In this document: piece after piece, positions 7,027 through 13,968 of the stretch
How positions within the stretch are numbered: position 1 is the first letter of the stretch
Layout of the letters: the number at the start of each line of letters is the position of its first letter
DNA from: an uncultured Bacilli bacterium
GTDB lineage: Bacteria > Bacillota_I > Bacilli_A > RF39 > UBA660
Length of the DNA stretch: 13,989 bases
Direction of reading: 5' to 3'
NCBI GenBank assembly: GCA_910587725.1
Contig: CAJUNG010000043.1
Span: forward strand, 1-13,989
Notes under the pieces: model-generated
The model's input: the letters and a program-made list of their open reading frames with translations, nothing else
Told to the model about the DNA's origin: nothing
Databases searched by the model: none
Position numbers and translations under genes: made by a program

Positions 7027-8040
7027 ATGGAAGATGAGAGAATTATCGATGCAGAAGAAACTGAAGAAGACATTGCCTTGGAAATGGATATTCGCCCTAG
7101 TTTATTAAAAGAATATATTGGGCAGAAAGATGTCAAAGAAAATATTGAGGTTTTTATTAAAGCGGCAAATATTCGGGAAGAAAGTTTAGACCATGTCCTT
7201 TTATACGGGCCACCAGGTTTAGGAAAAACGACTCTTGCGATGATTATTGCGAATGAACTGGGAAGTAATTTGAAAACGGCGAGTGGTCCAGCAATTGAAA
7301 AACAGGGAGATTTAGCCGCGATTCTTTCTACTTTAGAGCCAAGAGATGTTTTGTTTATTGATGAAATTCATAGAATGCCAAGAAATATTGAAGAAATTCT
7401 ATATCCAGCAATGGAAGATTTTGCTTTGGATATTATGATTGGAGGAGAAGGAAATACCAAAAGTATCCGTATCAACTTGCCACCATTTACCTTAGTTGGT
7501 GCAACGACACGAGCAGGAGATTTGTCCGGACCATTAAGAGACCGTTTTGGGATTACCTGTAAACTGAAATTTTACACAGATGAAGAATTACAACAAATTA
7601 TTCTTCGGACGGCAAAAGTTTTAGAAATGCCAATCGATGATGATGCCTCTTTTGAACTTGCAAAAAGGAGTAGAGGAACACCAAGAATTGCCAATCGTCT
7701 TTTTAAACGCGTTCGTGATTTTGCTCTTGTTGAGGGAAATGGACATATTGACCTTTCCATTTGTAAAAGTTCTCTTGAACGATTAAAAGTAGATGAAATT
7801 GGACTAGATGAGACGGACCATCAGTTTTTACTTGCCATTATTGAGCGTTTTAATGGTGGACCTGCAGGAATCGAATCGATTGCTTCTTCTATTGGCGAAG
7901 AAGTGACGACGATTGAAGATGTGTACGAGCCGTATTTGTTGCAGATTGGTTTTCTAAAAAGAACCTCTCGAGGAAGAACGGTTACACATTTGGCTTATGA
8001 ACATTTAAAGATTGATTATCAAAAAGATATCTTTGGATAA
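7027..8040 (+). CDS. ruvB: Holliday junction branch migration helicase RuvB
   Basis: RuvB is the AAA+ hexameric ATPase that pulls DNA through the RuvA-bound junction. In the 337-residue product, Walker A is GPPGLGKTT (61-69), Walker B is FIDEIHR (110-116), sensor 1 is 'GATTRAG' (158-164), an 'LRDRFG' arginine-finger region follows (about 170-175) and sensor 2 is 'RGTPRIANR' (216-224). The C-terminal winged helix ends with 'GFLKRTSRGRTVT', the usual RuvB tail. The frame is open to a GTG at 7015, but that codon lies inside the ribosome binding site GAGGTGA, so ATG 7027 with 8-nt spacing is the start. Its N terminus is rich in acidic residues. It is in a likely operon with the next gene and queA. 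Confidence 0.97.
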   Translation: MEDERIIDAEETEEDIALEMDIRPSLLKEYIGQKDVKENIEVFIKAANIREESLDHVLLYGPPGLGKTTLAMIIANELGSNLKTASGPAIEKQGDLAAILSTLEPRDVLFIDEIHRMPRNIEEILYPAMEDFALDIMIGGEGNTKSIRINLPPFTLVGATTRAGDLSGPLRDRFGITCKLKFYTDEELQQIILRTAKVLEMPIDDDASFELAKRSRGTPRIANRLFKRVRDFALVEGNGHIDLSICKSSLERLKVDEIGLDETDHQFLLAIIERFNGGPAGIESIASSIGEEVTTIEDVYEPYLLQIGFLKRTSRGRTVTHLAYEHLKIDYQKDIFG

Positions 8041-8056
8041 AAAGGAGAAAAGGGTT

Positions 8057-8578
8057 ATGGAAAATAGGATATTTAGCGAGTATACACTAGAAAAAGTAGA
8101 AGAAGTAATTAATGATTATATGGAAAATGATGTCTTGAAACAAGGTAAAGTGGATTTATTAGAACGTTGGAATTATTTTTCCCTTCTCGCTTTAGAAAAC
8201 GATGTCGTTGAGCATCGATTTTTAGAAGTTACTTCTTATATCGATGAGTTGGGGTTAACGAAAGAAGAAAAGATTCGAGACGCTTTAACCCTTGCTTATT
8301 TAGTCGTTAAAGAAAAACTTCCGATTCCGAATATGGATATCAATAATATTTATTTACTGGTTTCTTATTTACAAGAGATTAAAAAACGAGATGTTTCTGC
8401 TAGTGTTACCTATCTAAACAATGCCGAATTGTTATTTGCTGTTCGCTTTAAGTCACTAGATTTAGAAGTGAGAAGAAAGATTTTGGCATATGTCGATAGG
8501 ATGCGGAAAAGAATTCCTGAAATGATTCGAGAAATTCAGGAAACAGAATATTACGAACTTTTACAACTGATTGATTAG
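8057..8578 (+). CDS. Conserved-looking hypothetical protein between ruvB and queA
   Basis: I do not recognise this 173-residue protein. It is highly charged, looks almost fully alpha-helical, and has no signal peptide, membrane segment, Cys motif or nucleotide-binding loop. Hydrophobic-heptad stretches such as 'YTLEKVEEVINDYMEND' near the N terminus and 'YVDRMRKRIPEMIREIQE' near the C terminus suggest helical packing. The frame is open upstream to 8012 inside ruvB, but AAAGGAG at 8041-8047 sets ATG 8057 as the start (9-nt spacing), 16 nt after the ruvB stop. Its stop codon overlaps the AGGAGGG ribosome site of queA, so it is clearly translated within the ruvB-queA operon. Codon and base composition match the neighbours. 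A soluble cytoplasmic role is likely; nothing more can be said. Confidence 0.8.
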   Translation: MENRIFSEYTLEKVEEVINDYMENDVLKQGKVDLLERWNYFSLLALENDVVEHRFLEVTSYIDELGLTKEEKIRDALTLAYLVVKEKLPIPNMDINNIYLLVSYLQEIKKRDVSASVTYLNNAELLFAVRFKSLDLEVRRKILAYVDRMRKRIPEMIREIQETEYYELLQLID

Positions 8579-8589
8579 GAGGGTTTATC

Positions 8590-9609
8590 ATGACTGAGGA
8601 ATATGATTATTTTTTGCCTGATGAATTGATTCGTCAGACACCACTCGAAAAGCGGGATGCTTCTCGTCTTTTTGTTCTTCATCGAGAAGGAAAGAATGAA
8701 CATCGACATTTTTCTGATATTATCGACTATCTTCATCCCGGGGATACCTTGGTGTTAAATGATACTAAAGTCCTTCCGGCAAGACTTTTTGGTGTTAAAG
8801 AAGAAACGAAAGCAGTGATTGAGCTTTTACTTTTAAAAGAGCTTACTTCAGATACTTGGGAGGCATTATGTCGTCCTGCGAAGCGAGTAAAAGTGGGGAG
8901 TATAATTTCCTTTGGTGATGGATTATTAAAAGCTGAATGTATTTCAGAACGAGATGAGGGAATTCGTGAATTTCGTCTTCATTACCAGGGTGTCTTGTTA
9001 GAAATATTAGAACAACTAGGAACAATGCCTCTTCCTCCTTATATTCATGAAGAATTAAAAGACCAATCGCGATATCAAACCGTTTATGCCAAAACACCAG
9101 GAAGTGCAGCAGCACCAACGGCAGGCCTACATTTTACTAAACCGTTACTCGAACAACTAGAGGCCAAAGGAATTTCTGTTTGTTATATTACTTTACACGT
9201 AGGACTTGGAACTTTTCGACCAGTTAGTGTATCTGATATTCATGAACATGAGATGCACTCAGAGTATTATGAAATGAGTGAGGAAGTAGCAAATCTTTTA
9301 AATGAAACAAAAAGACGAGGTGGTCGAGTAGTTGCGGTAGGAACGACTAGTGTTCGTACATTAGAAACCATTTACCATAATCATCAAACGTTTACGGCTA
9401 CTAATGGTTGGACGAAAATCTTTATTTACCCAGGATTTACCTTTCAAGCTGTCGATGCAATGATTACCAACTTTCATTTACCAAAATCTACTTTAGTGAT
9501 GTTAGTATCTGCCTTTGCTGGGCGAGAAAGAGTATTAAGCGCCTATAAAGAGGCAGTAGAAAAAGGCTATTATTTTTTCTCTTTTGGCGATAGTATGTTT
9601 ATTGATTGA
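8590..9609 (+). CDS. queA: S-adenosylmethionine:tRNA ribosyltransferase-isomerase
   Basis: QueA transfers and isomerises the ribosyl part of SAM onto 7-aminomethyl-7-deazaguanine in tRNA to give epoxyqueuosine, after Tgt has inserted the base. The 339-residue length is usual. Family blocks are all visible: 'LPDELIRQTPLEKRDASRL' (9-27), 'LNDTKVLPARLFG' (56-68), 'LGTMPLPPYI' (143-152), 'RYQTVYAKTPGSAAAPTAGL' (161-180), 'HVGLGTFRPV' (203-212), 'MHSEYYEM' (222-229) and 'AVGTTSVRTLET' (249-260). The start at 8590 has a strong AGGAGGG site at 8577-8583. The TGA stop at 9607-9609 lies inside the -35 element of the next promoter. The tgt gene, which acts one step earlier, is downstream beyond the Gre-like gene. 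Confidence 0.97.
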   Translation: MTEEYDYFLPDELIRQTPLEKRDASRLFVLHREGKNEHRHFSDIIDYLHPGDTLVLNDTKVLPARLFGVKEETKAVIELLLLKELTSDTWEALCRPAKRVKVGSIISFGDGLLKAECISERDEGIREFRLHYQGVLLEILEQLGTMPLPPYIHEELKDQSRYQTVYAKTPGSAAAPTAGLHFTKPLLEQLEAKGISVCYITLHVGLGTFRPVSVSDIHEHEMHSEYYEMSEEVANLLNETKRRGGRVVAVGTTSVRTLETIYHNHQTFTATNGWTKIFIYPGFTFQAVDAMITNFHLPKSTLVMLVSAFAGRERVLSAYKEAVEKGYYFFSFGDSMFID

Positions 9610-9634
9610 CAAGACGTCAAAGTTGTGATAGAAT
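9606..9634 (+). promoter_or_regulatory. Near-consensus sigma-A promoter of the Gre-like gene
   Basis: A perfect -35 TTGACA (9606-9611) is followed after 17 bp by TAGAAT (9629-9634), with an extended TG at 9626-9627. This is the strongest promoter match in the window. The -35 overlaps the queA stop codon. With a start point near 9641, the in-frame ATG at 9637 would lie outside the transcript, so the coding start must be the later ATG at 9667. Confidence 0.8.
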
Positions 9635-9666
9635 AAATGGCGTTTTTTAGGAAAGGAGAGGTTGTT

Positions 9667-10218
9667 ATGAAATTACGTTTAGTGCCAGAGCAAATTCAAT
9701 TATTGAAAGAAGAATTTTTAAAAGTTAATAAGGATAAAAATTCAGTATTAGCAGATAGGATGATAAATTCCGATGAAATCAAAGCTTCAGACGAAGGAAA
9801 GGGGTTCTCTTTTAGTTCTGCAACTTATCAAGAGGAAACTGAATTCATTCAATTAACTAGTCGGCAAAGAGAAATTGCAAAAATTATCGAAAATTCTCTT
9901 GTGGTTAGTGAGTATCATGAAGATTATATCGATTTAGGGACGGTATTTGAGATTTCCTTCTTAGATGATGAGGAACCCGAAATCTATACTTTAGTAGAAA
10001 AGCGTGTTTCTACAGAGTCTAGTTCTGGAAATAATCGTTTTATTTCCTTAGATAGTCCAATTGGACGTTCTGTCTATGGAAAAAGAGAAAGTGAACCTTT
10101 TGCTTGCGTTATTCCTGGAGGAGATTTATGTGCTGGGGTTATTACTAAGGTATATTCTGAAGAAAAAGCAAAAGCTTATCGTAAGCAAAACATCAAGGTT
10201 CAAGAGAAAAAGATTTAA
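9667..10218 (+). CDS. Divergent GreA/GreB-type transcription factor
   Basis: The C-terminal part (about 89-165) of this 183-residue protein resembles the FKBP-like domain of Gre factors: 'DLGTVFEISF', 'YTLVEKR', 'ISLDSPIGRSVYGKRE' and 'PGGDLCAGVI' match its usual blocks. Gre factors bind the RNA polymerase secondary channel and rescue backtracked complexes. The N-terminal part (1-88) is unlike standard GreA: the 'GDLSENAEY' acidic tip of the coiled coil is not recognisable, although acidic residues (D42, E43, E57, E58) and a helix 'SRQREIAKIIENSL' are present. RNA cleavage activity is therefore uncertain; it may be an anti-Gre or another secondary-channel regulator. ATG 9667 is chosen because of AGGAAAGGAGAGG just upstream and the promoter position. 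It appears to be a single-gene unit with its own promoter and terminator, between queA and tgt. Confidence 0.75.
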   Translation: MKLRLVPEQIQLLKEEFLKVNKDKNSVLADRMINSDEIKASDEGKGFSFSSATYQEETEFIQLTSRQREIAKIIENSLVVSEYHEDYIDLGTVFEISFLDDEEPEIYTLVEKRVSTESSSGNNRFISLDSPIGRSVYGKRESEPFACVIPGGDLCAGVITKVYSEEKAKAYRKQNIKVQEKKI

Positions 10219-10219
10219 G

Positions 10220-10242
10220 AGACAATTTAACTTGTCTTTTTT
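10220..10242 (+). terminator. Short intrinsic terminator after the Gre-like gene
   Basis: AGACAA (10220-10225) pairs with TTGTCT (10232-10237) around a 6-nt loop (TTTAAC), followed by a run of T to 10242. It begins 2 nt after the stop codon. The stem is short, so some read-through into tgt is possible. Confidence 0.6.
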
Positions 10243-10248
10243 CTCTAC

Positions 10249-10282
10249 TTGCAAAAACTGCTAAATTCCATTATGATAAAAT
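10249..10282 (+). promoter_or_regulatory. Promoter of the tgt-yceD-rpmF unit
   Basis: TTGCAA (10249-10254) and TATGAT (10272-10277) are 17 bp apart. An overlapping extended -10, TGaTAAAAT (10274-10282), gives a second reading. Either start point leaves a very short leader before the ATG at 10296, so there is no room for a queuosine-type riboswitch here. Confidence 0.6.
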
Positions 10283-10295
10283 AGAGGTGCTTATC

Positions 10296-11420
10296 ATGAA
10301 AATAAAATATCATTTAGAACATGTCGATAAATCTACATTAGGACGTCTTGGAAAGATAGAGACGAATTATGGAACTTATGATACTCCAATGTTTATGCCA
10401 GTAGGAACACGTGCTAGTGTTAAGATGCTTTCTCCAGAAGAGGTGAAAGAGGCAAAAAGTGGGATAATTTTGGCGAATACTTATCATTTGTGGTTACGTC
10501 CAGGAGAAGATTTGATTGAAAAGGCTGGTGGACTTCATCAATTCATGAATTATGATGGTCCGATTCTTACCGATAGTGGAGGATTTCAAGTATTTTCTTT
10601 GGCAAGACCGAAAGATATTGAAGAAGAAGGTGTTCACTTCAAAAGCCATATCGATGGGGCTAAATTATTCTTAACACCAGAAAAATCGATTCAAATTCAA
10701 AACCAATTAGATAGTGATATTGCGATGAGTTTTGATGAATGTCCTCCAGCTAGCGCTAGTTATGAATATATGAAGAATAGTATCGAAAGAACGCTTCGTT
10801 GGGCCGAAAGAGGAAAAAAAGTTCATCAGAATCCGAGACAAGCTTTATTTGGTATCGTTCAAGGTGGGGCCTATGAAGATTTACGTCGCTTTTCGGCAAC
10901 AGAAACCGTAAAATTAGATTTTGATGGTTATAGTATTGGTGGAGTTGCTAATGATGGTGAGTCAAAAGAAGATATGTATAAAGCTATCGAATATTCTATT
11001 CCTTATTTACCTGAGGATAAAGTCCGCTACTTAATGGGAATTGGTGAACCAGTAGATATTATTGAAGGAGTTATTCGAGGAGTAGATATTTTTGATTGTG
11101 TCTTACCGACAAGAATTGCAAGACATGGAAATGCCTTTACACGAAGAGGAAAAATTAATTTAAAAAATGCGAAGTGGAAGGAAGACTTTACTCCTGTTGA
11201 AGAAGGATGTGACTGTTATGCTTGCAAACACTATACGAAAGCTTATATTCGCCATTTAATTACGGTAGATGAATCCTTTGGTGCAAGACTTCTATCCATT
11301 CACAATATTCGTTTTTTAATTCGTTTGACAGAAGAAATTCGTGAGGCGATTAAAGAAGACCGCTTACTTTCTTATCGTGAGGAATTTTTAAAAGAATACA
11401 CGAAAGAGGGGAAGAATTAA
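10296..11420 (+). CDS. tgt: tRNA-guanine transglycosylase (queuosine pathway)
   Basis: Bacterial Tgt exchanges the wobble guanine of GUN-anticodon tRNAs for preQ1, upstream of QueA. The 374-residue product has the general acid/base D93 in 'LTDSGGFQVFSL', the substrate loop 'GIVQGG' (186-191), the nucleophile D267 in 'DIFDCVLPTRIARHG', and the zinc ligands C305, C307, C310 and H336 ('CDCYACKHY', 'LLSIHNIRF'). All are at the spacing seen in the Zymomonas enzyme. The frame is open to a GTG at 10287, but that lies within the ribosome site AGAGGTG, so ATG 10296 is the start. Its TAA overlaps the ATG of yceD by one base (TAATG), which suggests coupled translation. Confidence 0.97.
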   Translation: MKIKYHLEHVDKSTLGRLGKIETNYGTYDTPMFMPVGTRASVKMLSPEEVKEAKSGIILANTYHLWLRPGEDLIEKAGGLHQFMNYDGPILTDSGGFQVFSLARPKDIEEEGVHFKSHIDGAKLFLTPEKSIQIQNQLDSDIAMSFDECPPASASYEYMKNSIERTLRWAERGKKVHQNPRQALFGIVQGGAYEDLRRFSATETVKLDFDGYSIGGVANDGESKEDMYKAIEYSIPYLPEDKVRYLMGIGEPVDIIEGVIRGVDIFDCVLPTRIARHGNAFTRRGKINLKNAKWKEDFTPVEEGCDCYACKHYTKAYIRHLITVDESFGARLLSIHNIRFLIRLTEEIREAIKEDRLLSYREEFLKEYTKEGKN

Positions 11421-11887
11421 TGATTATCGATATTACCGAGTTAAATCAAAATTTTAAAGATGCAATTGTTGTTTCTACCTCGGTTTCTTTTCCTTCTAAT
11501 TACCTTGAAGATACACAAATTTTAGGGGTTTCGGGAGTTTATTTAGAAGCGAAACTTTCTCTTAATGAAGAGAGAAATCTTGAACTATTAGGAACCCTAT
11601 CGGGGGATATGAAAATTGCTGATTCGATTTCCCTAGAAGAAGTAGAATATCCTTTTTCGATTGAAATCGAAGAAGTTTTCGAAGAAAATGCAAAAAAATG
11701 CGAAAATACTCTTGATATTCTTGACGTTTTGTGGCAAAATATTGTATTGGAAGTTCCTCTAAGATTTACTAAGGTGAAAGATGTTAGTAAATTTCAAGGG
11801 GACGGTTGGAGATTACTGGAAGAAGATGTGAAAAATGAAAGTAATAATCCTTTTGCAGATTTAAAAGATTATTTTGGAGAGGAGTGA
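11420..11887 (+). CDS. yceD: YceD/DUF177 family protein, ribosome-biogenesis associated
   Basis: YceD proteins are almost always encoded directly before rpmF and are linked to 23S rRNA and large-subunit assembly. This 155-residue product is recognised by that position and by its C-terminal block 'GDGWRLLEED' (127-136) and 'NPFADLKDYF' (143-152), together with 'VLWQNIVLEVPLRF' (103-116). The CxxC pair that many members carry in the middle is absent; only one Cys (C94) is present. The protein is strongly acidic. It starts within the tgt stop codon with AGAGGGG upstream and ends 4 nt before rpmF. Confidence 0.85.
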   Translation: MIIDITELNQNFKDAIVVSTSVSFPSNYLEDTQILGVSGVYLEAKLSLNEERNLELLGTLSGDMKIADSISLEEVEYPFSIEIEEVFEENAKKCENTLDILDVLWQNIVLEVPLRFTKVKDVSKFQGDGWRLLEEDVKNESNNPFADLKDYFGEE

Positions 11888-11891
11888 GAAC

Positions 11892-12077
11892 ATGGCAGTA
11901 CCTTTTAGAAAAGTATCAAAAACAAGAAAAAGAATGAGAAGAAGTCATAATGCCTTAACTTCAAATACAACGACAACTTGTAAAAACTGTGGTGCCGTAA
12001 TTAGACCTCATAGAGTATGTGCATCTTGCGGTTATTATAAAGGAAAAGAAGTTATTAAAAAGTCAGTAGAGGCTTAA
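11892..12077 (+). CDS. rpmF: 50S ribosomal protein L32
   Basis: This 61-residue basic protein begins 'MAVPFRKVSKTRKRMRRSHN', the standard L32 start, and has a zinc ribbon of the C+ type: CKNC (C32, C35) and CASC (C45, C48), with 'VCASCGYYKGKEVI' near the end. It is a structural protein of the large subunit. The frame is open to 11874 inside yceD, but GGAGAGGAG just upstream of ATG 11892 fixes the start. It is the last gene of the tgt-yceD-rpmF unit, followed by a clear terminator. Confidence 0.98.
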   Translation: MAVPFRKVSKTRKRMRRSHNALTSNTTTTCKNCGAVIRPHRVCASCGYYKGKEVIKKSVEA

Positions 12078-12104
12078 GTCTTACTTAATTAAACTGTTTT
12101 TAAG

Positions 12105-12132
12105 TATATCAATTTTTGATATATTTTTTTTT
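12105..12132 (+). terminator. Strong intrinsic terminator after rpmF
   Basis: TATATCAA (12105-12112) pairs perfectly with TTGATATA (12116-12123) around a TTT loop, followed by nine T (12124-12132). A second hairpin, TACTTAA (12082-12088) with TTAAGTA (12100-12106), lies just before it and shares two bases with the terminator stem. Confidence 0.8.
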
Positions 12133-12148
12133 GATGTTATGATATACT
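12116..12148 (+). promoter_or_regulatory. Promoter embedded in the rpmF terminator
   Basis: TTGATA (12116-12121), which is the 3' arm of the rpmF terminator, is 16 bp from TATGAT (12138-12143). An overlapping extended -10, TGaTATACT (12140-12148), gives a second reading. It fits transcription of the next gene from about 12154, with AAGGTAGGTG ahead of the ATG at 12175. Confidence 0.55.
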
Positions 12149-12174
12149 TAGAGAGTAAGGTAGGTGTTTTAATC

Positions 12175-13275
12175 ATGATAAAAAAAGTTTCTATCATTTT
12201 GGCGTTTCTTGGCGTAATTTTAATTATTGGGGGAATTTTGTTTTTCAATGTTTGGAATGGAAAAAGTAATCTTGACCAATATCCAAAACGTGTGGTTTCA
12301 GTAGAGGAGTTATCCTTAACGGCTTACAGTAAAAAAAACTTGCCAATTTACCTTTTGGATAATCAAGAAGGAAATCAGTTTGAAGTTTACCAAGACAATA
12401 CATTAATCTATTCCTTTAAAAAAGATTTTTTAGCATATGGTGTTGTCGATAAAATTTATGATATCCATTACTTCTCTCAAGGTGAAGAACACTACTTATT
12501 CTTTGTTCTTGTTTATCCAGATTGTGGATATTATGAAAATGGCCAAGACGTATGTCATCCAAAATATGTGCAGACATTTGTGAAGGTAGATGCTTCTAAT
12601 CAAGTTGTGTTTGAAAATGCGACAGAAGATTTTTATATTACGGATGTTATTTTAACACAGGAAAATGAATTTTTATTTTCTACTTTTTCTGAACTTTATG
12701 GAACTACGCTTGCTTCAATGTCTACTGATGGTACTTTACATCCTCGGCCATTTTCTTTTGAAAATGTGGAAAAGATTAATCATATTGCCTGGCAAAAAGA
12801 TAATTACTATGTCGTATGTAATGATTTTGGTTTATTGTTAACTCTAAATCGAAATTTTGATGAGGTTAAAAAACATGAAATGAAAGAGAATGATTTAAAA
12901 GTTATTGTAGGACAAGACGAATACTTTGTTATTGATTATACACTTCGTTTAAAAATCTATTCCTTAGCAGGGGAGTTAAAAACAGAAATTCCTCTAATGA
13001 ATAGGCAAGTCCAATTTTCTAAAGAAGATATTTCTTTGGCGATAAATGACAATACTTTAACTATATTGACTAAAGAAAAAGATAAAATTTTTGTTTCTTT
13101 TTATGATATTTCTTCTGGAGAAATTAAAGAAAAGTATTATTTTCAGAGTACAGAACTTTCTGGTTTAAATTTTTCTTCTCTTTCTCTTTTGCATGCGAAT
13201 ACATTAATCTATCATGATGCAAAAGAAGGGGTTGTCAAATTTTTTGCCCTTGAATTCAAGTCTTCTGATGAGTAA
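12175..13275 (+). CDS. Membrane-anchored extracytoplasmic protein of unknown function
   Basis: I do not recognise the family. This 366-residue protein has a short basic start (MIKK), one hydrophobic segment (about 5-25) and then a soluble, probably extracellular part. That part is rich in short beta-strand-like stretches that recur about every 40 residues ('LYGTTLASMSTDGTL', 'YYVVCNDFGLLLTLN', 'EYFVIDYTLRLKIYSL', 'KDKIFVSFYDISSG'), as in a beta-propeller; this is inference from pattern only. No lipobox or sorting signal is seen. An in-frame ATG at 12139 lies within the -10 region, so ATG 12175 with AAGGTAGGTG upstream is chosen. Two Cys in 'YPDCGYYENGQDVCHP' could form a disulfide. It is followed after 20 nt by a membrane-protein gene and is probably cotranscribed with it. 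Confidence 0.8.
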   Translation: MIKKVSIILAFLGVILIIGGILFFNVWNGKSNLDQYPKRVVSVEELSLTAYSKKNLPIYLLDNQEGNQFEVYQDNTLIYSFKKDFLAYGVVDKIYDIHYFSQGEEHYLFFVLVYPDCGYYENGQDVCHPKYVQTFVKVDASNQVVFENATEDFYITDVILTQENEFLFSTFSELYGTTLASMSTDGTLHPRPFSFENVEKINHIAWQKDNYYVVCNDFGLLLTLNRNFDEVKKHEMKENDLKVIVGQDEYFVIDYTLRLKIYSLAGELKTEIPLMNRQVQFSKEDISLAINDNTLTILTKEKDKIFVSFYDISSGEIKEKYYFQSTELSGLNFSSLSLLHANTLIYHDAKEGVVKFFALEFKSSDE

Positions 13276-13295
13276 AAAAAATTAGGAAGTGTTTT

Positions 13296-13949
13296 ATGGC
13301 GAATATAAAGTTGTTAGACTATTTTTTGTTATTTTTTATCTATTCTTTCTTGGGGTGGGTAATTGAGACGATTGCTTGTTCCTTTTGGGCAAAAAAGCTT
13401 GTACTCAATCGTGGTTTTTTAATTGGACCTTATATTCCGATTTATGGAACTGCTGCTGTACTGATGACGGTCTTTTTAAGAGAATACCAAAATGATTTAT
13501 TTACTCTTTTTTGTATGTCTAGTGTCTATGCTTCTATCTTAGAATACTTTACCTCTTACTGGATGGAAAAAGTATATCATGCTAGATGGTGGGACTATAC
13601 CGATCATAAATTTCATTTGAATGGGAGAATTTGTTTAGAAAATAGTCTTCTATTTGGACTTTTAGGTGTTGTCGTCATTTTATTTGTTAATCCTTGGATA
13701 GAAAAATTTTTACAATTACTTATCCCTTACCATTTTCTCCTTTTCCTTATTTTTGGTGGAGTGATGTTACTGGACTTTCTACTTACCGTGGTTGTGATGT
13801 CTAAATTGAATCTTCAAATCAAAAATGTTCGTTATGATGCTACAGAATTGATTAGTCAAGAAACTAGGAAAATTCTTTCCCGATACCGAATATTTTATCA
13901 TCATCTTTTTCAGGCTTTTCCTAAATTTCAATATACAAAAACTTGCTAA
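13296..13949 (+). CDS. Polytopic membrane protein, putative ABC-transporter type IV (CmpB, PF06541) family
   Basis: This 217-residue protein matches the PF06541 pattern: 'FFIYSFLGWVIE' (13-24) near the start, 'NRGFLIGPYIPIYG' (38-51), 'LEYFTSYWMEKVYHARWWDY' (82-101) and 'LNGRICLENSLLFG' (108-121). Hydrophobic segments lie near 8-28, 41-61, 68-86, 115-133 and 140-170, followed by a basic cytoplasmic tail. The family name suggests an ABC permease, but members rarely sit beside an ATPase gene and none is seen here, so transport is unproven. ATG 13296 follows TTAGGAAGTG. It is probably expressed with the membrane-anchored gene just upstream. Confidence 0.88.
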   Translation: MANIKLLDYFLLFFIYSFLGWVIETIACSFWAKKLVLNRGFLIGPYIPIYGTAAVLMTVFLREYQNDLFTLFCMSSVYASILEYFTSYWMEKVYHARWWDYTDHKFHLNGRICLENSLLFGLLGVVVILFVNPWIEKFLQLLIPYHFLLFLIFGGVMLLDFLLTVVVMSKLNLQIKNVRYDATELISQETRKILSRYRIFYHHLFQAFPKFQYTKTC

Positions 13950-13968
13950 TAAAAATCAATAGTTTTTT
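13937..13968 (+). terminator. Possible intrinsic terminator at the end of the window
   Basis: AAAAACT (13937-13943) pairs with AGTTTTT (13961-13967) around a 17-nt loop, and the 3' arm ends in six T. The stem overlaps the last codons of the gene and is almost all A-T, so it is weak. Confidence 0.35.

Noticed and set aside
9607..9609. TGA read as Trp (mycoplasma code), suggested by the AT-rich, Mollicutes-like context.
   Set aside because: queA and yceD both end in TGA exactly at the expected family length, and Trp residues in conserved motifs are TGG.
9637..9666. An earlier ATG start for the Gre-like gene at 9637.
   Set aside because: It lies 2 bp after the -10 element, upstream of the expected transcript start, with no ribosome site; 9667 has a strong one.
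10061..10264. A second + strand frame overlapping the end of the Gre-like gene.
   Set aside because: It is out of frame with a recognised gene, runs through the terminator and has no ribosome site.
10219..10296. A preQ1 riboswitch before tgt or queA.
   Set aside because: The tgt leader is only about 10-15 nt, and queA has no leader at all because it follows the upstream gene directly. The hairpin at 10220-10242 is a terminator and has no preQ1 aptamer core.
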